A stretch of 64,000 bases of DNA from Reticulitermes speratus. Taxonomy: Eukaryota; Arthropoda; Insecta; Blattodea; Rhinotermitidae. The position numbers and the translations under genes are program-made. Below the pieces are notes generated by a model, which saw nothing but the letters and a program-made list of their open reading frames with translations, was not told where the DNA came from and made no database searches. Below, piece after piece: positions 61,985-64,000 of the stretch; the first letter of the stretch is position 1, and each line of letters opens with the position of its first letter. The stretch covers positions 4,926,715 to 4,990,714 of the forward strand of contig JAJKFL010000006.1 of NCBI GenBank assembly GCA_021186555.1. Reading direction: 5' to 3'.

Positions 61985-64000
61985 TTGTACTACAAACCAG
62001 AAGACATGAGGAACTGCCACATGCTCTCGAGTCCTTTATTAGAGTACAGTAATGGAGTCTGGGTAAGCGTTTAAAATATAGTTCCAAAGGATTAATGTTT
62101 AATGTAGTTATTTGTTACTGGAACTACATGTACCAGTTTAGCCAAACTCATGTTAAGCAGCTCCACCACACCTCTGATTGAGACCTGTACATATGATAAT
62201 GACTAAGAATGTACATGATAACCTAAATGCAGTTTTAGATGTATTTTTTATAAATACTAACTAATTTCAAACAAACATTGTATCATTTATAAGCTGAATG
62301 TTTCATGTTATGAACACAGGACATTCACACAGTCTTTCGTGTGATGAGTTGTCTTGGCAGTGATGACTCGCAAATATCAAATAGCCTACAATAATTTCCT
62401 TCACTGCCCTCACAATTGGTCCTTCATAATCATGCTGTCATTCAAATCTGCATAATCTGTGCTGTTTAAAAAATAAACCAGGAAGCACCTACCAGTGTCT
62501 GTCATGCAGCATCTGAGAAGAGCAAAGACCTTGTCAATAGAGAAATCACCCATGTGACATATAACCAAATGTTACAGTTTAAAGCTTGCTGCTGTGTCCA
62601 AGTTAGAACACTTCAGATTTCATTGTGATCCAGTTATATAAAACTGGAGGAAATATTTGTTATATGTTAGCGAGGAGTAAGAAATAATACTAAGAGCAAT
62701 TTTAAGCAGTCATCTAGAAGTTACAGAAATTTATGGGATATCAACCTTATCAGCTAAAAATAGGCAATTCTGAGGTAGTCAAAATAAACTAGTCCTTTCA
62801 GGCACATTACAAAATAGTACTTTAATAAGTAGGTTGTTTATCATGTTACTTTTTTGGCATTGTAGTACTGTGAACGAAAGCAGTGCTGTTAATAATTGTG
62901 AATAAATAAGTCTTATAAAATGTTTAGCCTTCTTTGCAGTTCCTTAGCCCCTTCCTTCTTTGCCGAAATTGCTTTGGTGCATTATTAAGGTGATTAGAGA
63001 AACAATCTGGAATTTGGGTATGTAGGGAATTTATGAAAGTTTTATGTTTTGTACTGAGAAGGGGTAAGAACCTAAATAACTGGGGGAGGGGTCGAACTCT
63101 GGTCAAGTTGTTGAGAATTGGTATGGTAAATCGTTCCTTCTGTTTCCACCCAAAGTCCGACGTCTCTGTGGAAGGACCCAAAATCTTAAAAGGAGAGACA
63201 TTTCTTGTATATATGTTGCCTAAAGTGTTCTGATATATATCGAATACAAGGCCGCAGATAACTTCTGTTGAAATAATGACGCAGTAATAAGAAATGATCA
63301 TCGAATAATCGATGTCTCGGTGATCGAAGAATGTACAGATAAGAGGCGGGTGCATTTACGAGGTGGGGGAAAAAAAAACAAACGTGTGTTAGTGATTTCG
63401 TTTGGCATGTGAATTCAGAACAAGACAAATGTGCAGTTTATTTAGAATCTGTCGATGAAGAACTCGTGAAACTTGTGACAAGCTTCTTTTCTGTCTAGGT
63501 AAACTTGTCCCTGTAGGCATAATTAACGCCACGCCATAAAGGGAAGTTCCTTTCGAAAGTATACTATGGCGGAGGTTAGGTAGAGACTGCAGTTCTGTTC
63601 ATTGTATTCTAAGGTAGATAAAGCCACATTGAATATTGCTTCACCATGTGTGCCAGTGTACAAATTTTTAAAGCTAATCTTGTTTTTAAAACGAAGTAAA
63701 TATTATTTGATGAGGGCATTACAAATAAATCTTACCGCTAAAACGCTGTTGGCGCCATTGAGCGCTCGGTGACAAGAGCCACTCATCCATGACTTCAGCT
63801 GCGTTGTCAGCGGGTGTTTCAGAGCACCGACCAAATTAATATAATTGTGGAAGTTTCAACAGCATATGGGTCGTGTTTTTGTACTTATTTAGAAACGATA
63901 CACAAGATGTTTTGTTTGGAGGTTTATACGAAACGCGCGGTGATGTGATATACTAAAATCGTGAATGTACCTTCAGTCTAACCATGCACCAGTTCCCTGT
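61985..64000. other. No gene recognised
   Basis: An open minus-strand frame at 62924-63355 (143 codons) has no family match I can defend; it may be retroelement-derived. The last 300 bp are more GC-rich and CpG-containing, possibly near a promoter beyond the window. Confidence 0.4.

Noticed and set aside
62924..63355. 143-codon minus-strand ORF
   Set aside because: Looks like a decayed retroelement frame, but I could not tie it to a family; not called as a gene.

Overview
This window is nuclear DNA from an insect. Four conserved animal genes are split into short exons by kilobase-scale introns with GT-AG (once GC-AG) borders. Introns and intergenic DNA are packed with tRNA-derived SINEs, non-LTR retrotransposon fragments, DNA-transposon remnants and tandem repeats. 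The repeat load and intron sizes suggest a large genome such as a cockroach or termite; that placement is inference.

Layout. (1) 478-21147, plus strand: trehalase (seven exons seen, 5' end outside the window). Its 13 kb first visible intron holds a LINE with a 2.8 kb minisatellite inside its coding sequence, an antisense intronless TBC1D7 pseudogene broken by three different transposons, a 40-bp minisatellite and several MITEs. (2) 22660-30944, minus strand: B9D1, a ciliary transition-zone protein, complete in five exons. (3) 31793-40676, plus strand: ERGIC2, an ER-Golgi cargo receptor, complete in six exons. B9D1 and ERGIC2 start codons are head to head, 848 bp apart. (4) 45234-59583, plus strand: a nose-resistant-to-fluoxetine (NRF-6)-type membrane acyltransferase in twelve exons. 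No gene was recognised in 60310-64000.

The four genes do not form one pathway. Trehalase splits trehalose, B9D1 builds the ciliary gate, ERGIC2 works in early secretion, and NRF-6-like proteins are multi-pass acyltransferases. Trehalase and B9D1 converge; B9D1 and ERGIC2 diverge.

The most notable signal is a dispersed family of palindromic (fold-back) elements. At least ten copies are bounded by 10-13 bp direct repeats, and many carry a type I hammerhead ribozyme core (CTGANGA, stem II, GAAA, very short palindromic stem III, GTH, stem I). Stems I and II vary between copies while remaining paired. Several copies carry two ribozymes in opposite orientation, one per arm. Some insertions abut splice sites of the host genes.

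The trehalase and NRF-6 exons contain five single-base frame breaks, while ERGIC2 and B9D1 contain none. Flanking splice phases fit the uninterrupted frames, so sequence errors are the likelier explanation, but this must be checked against reads.
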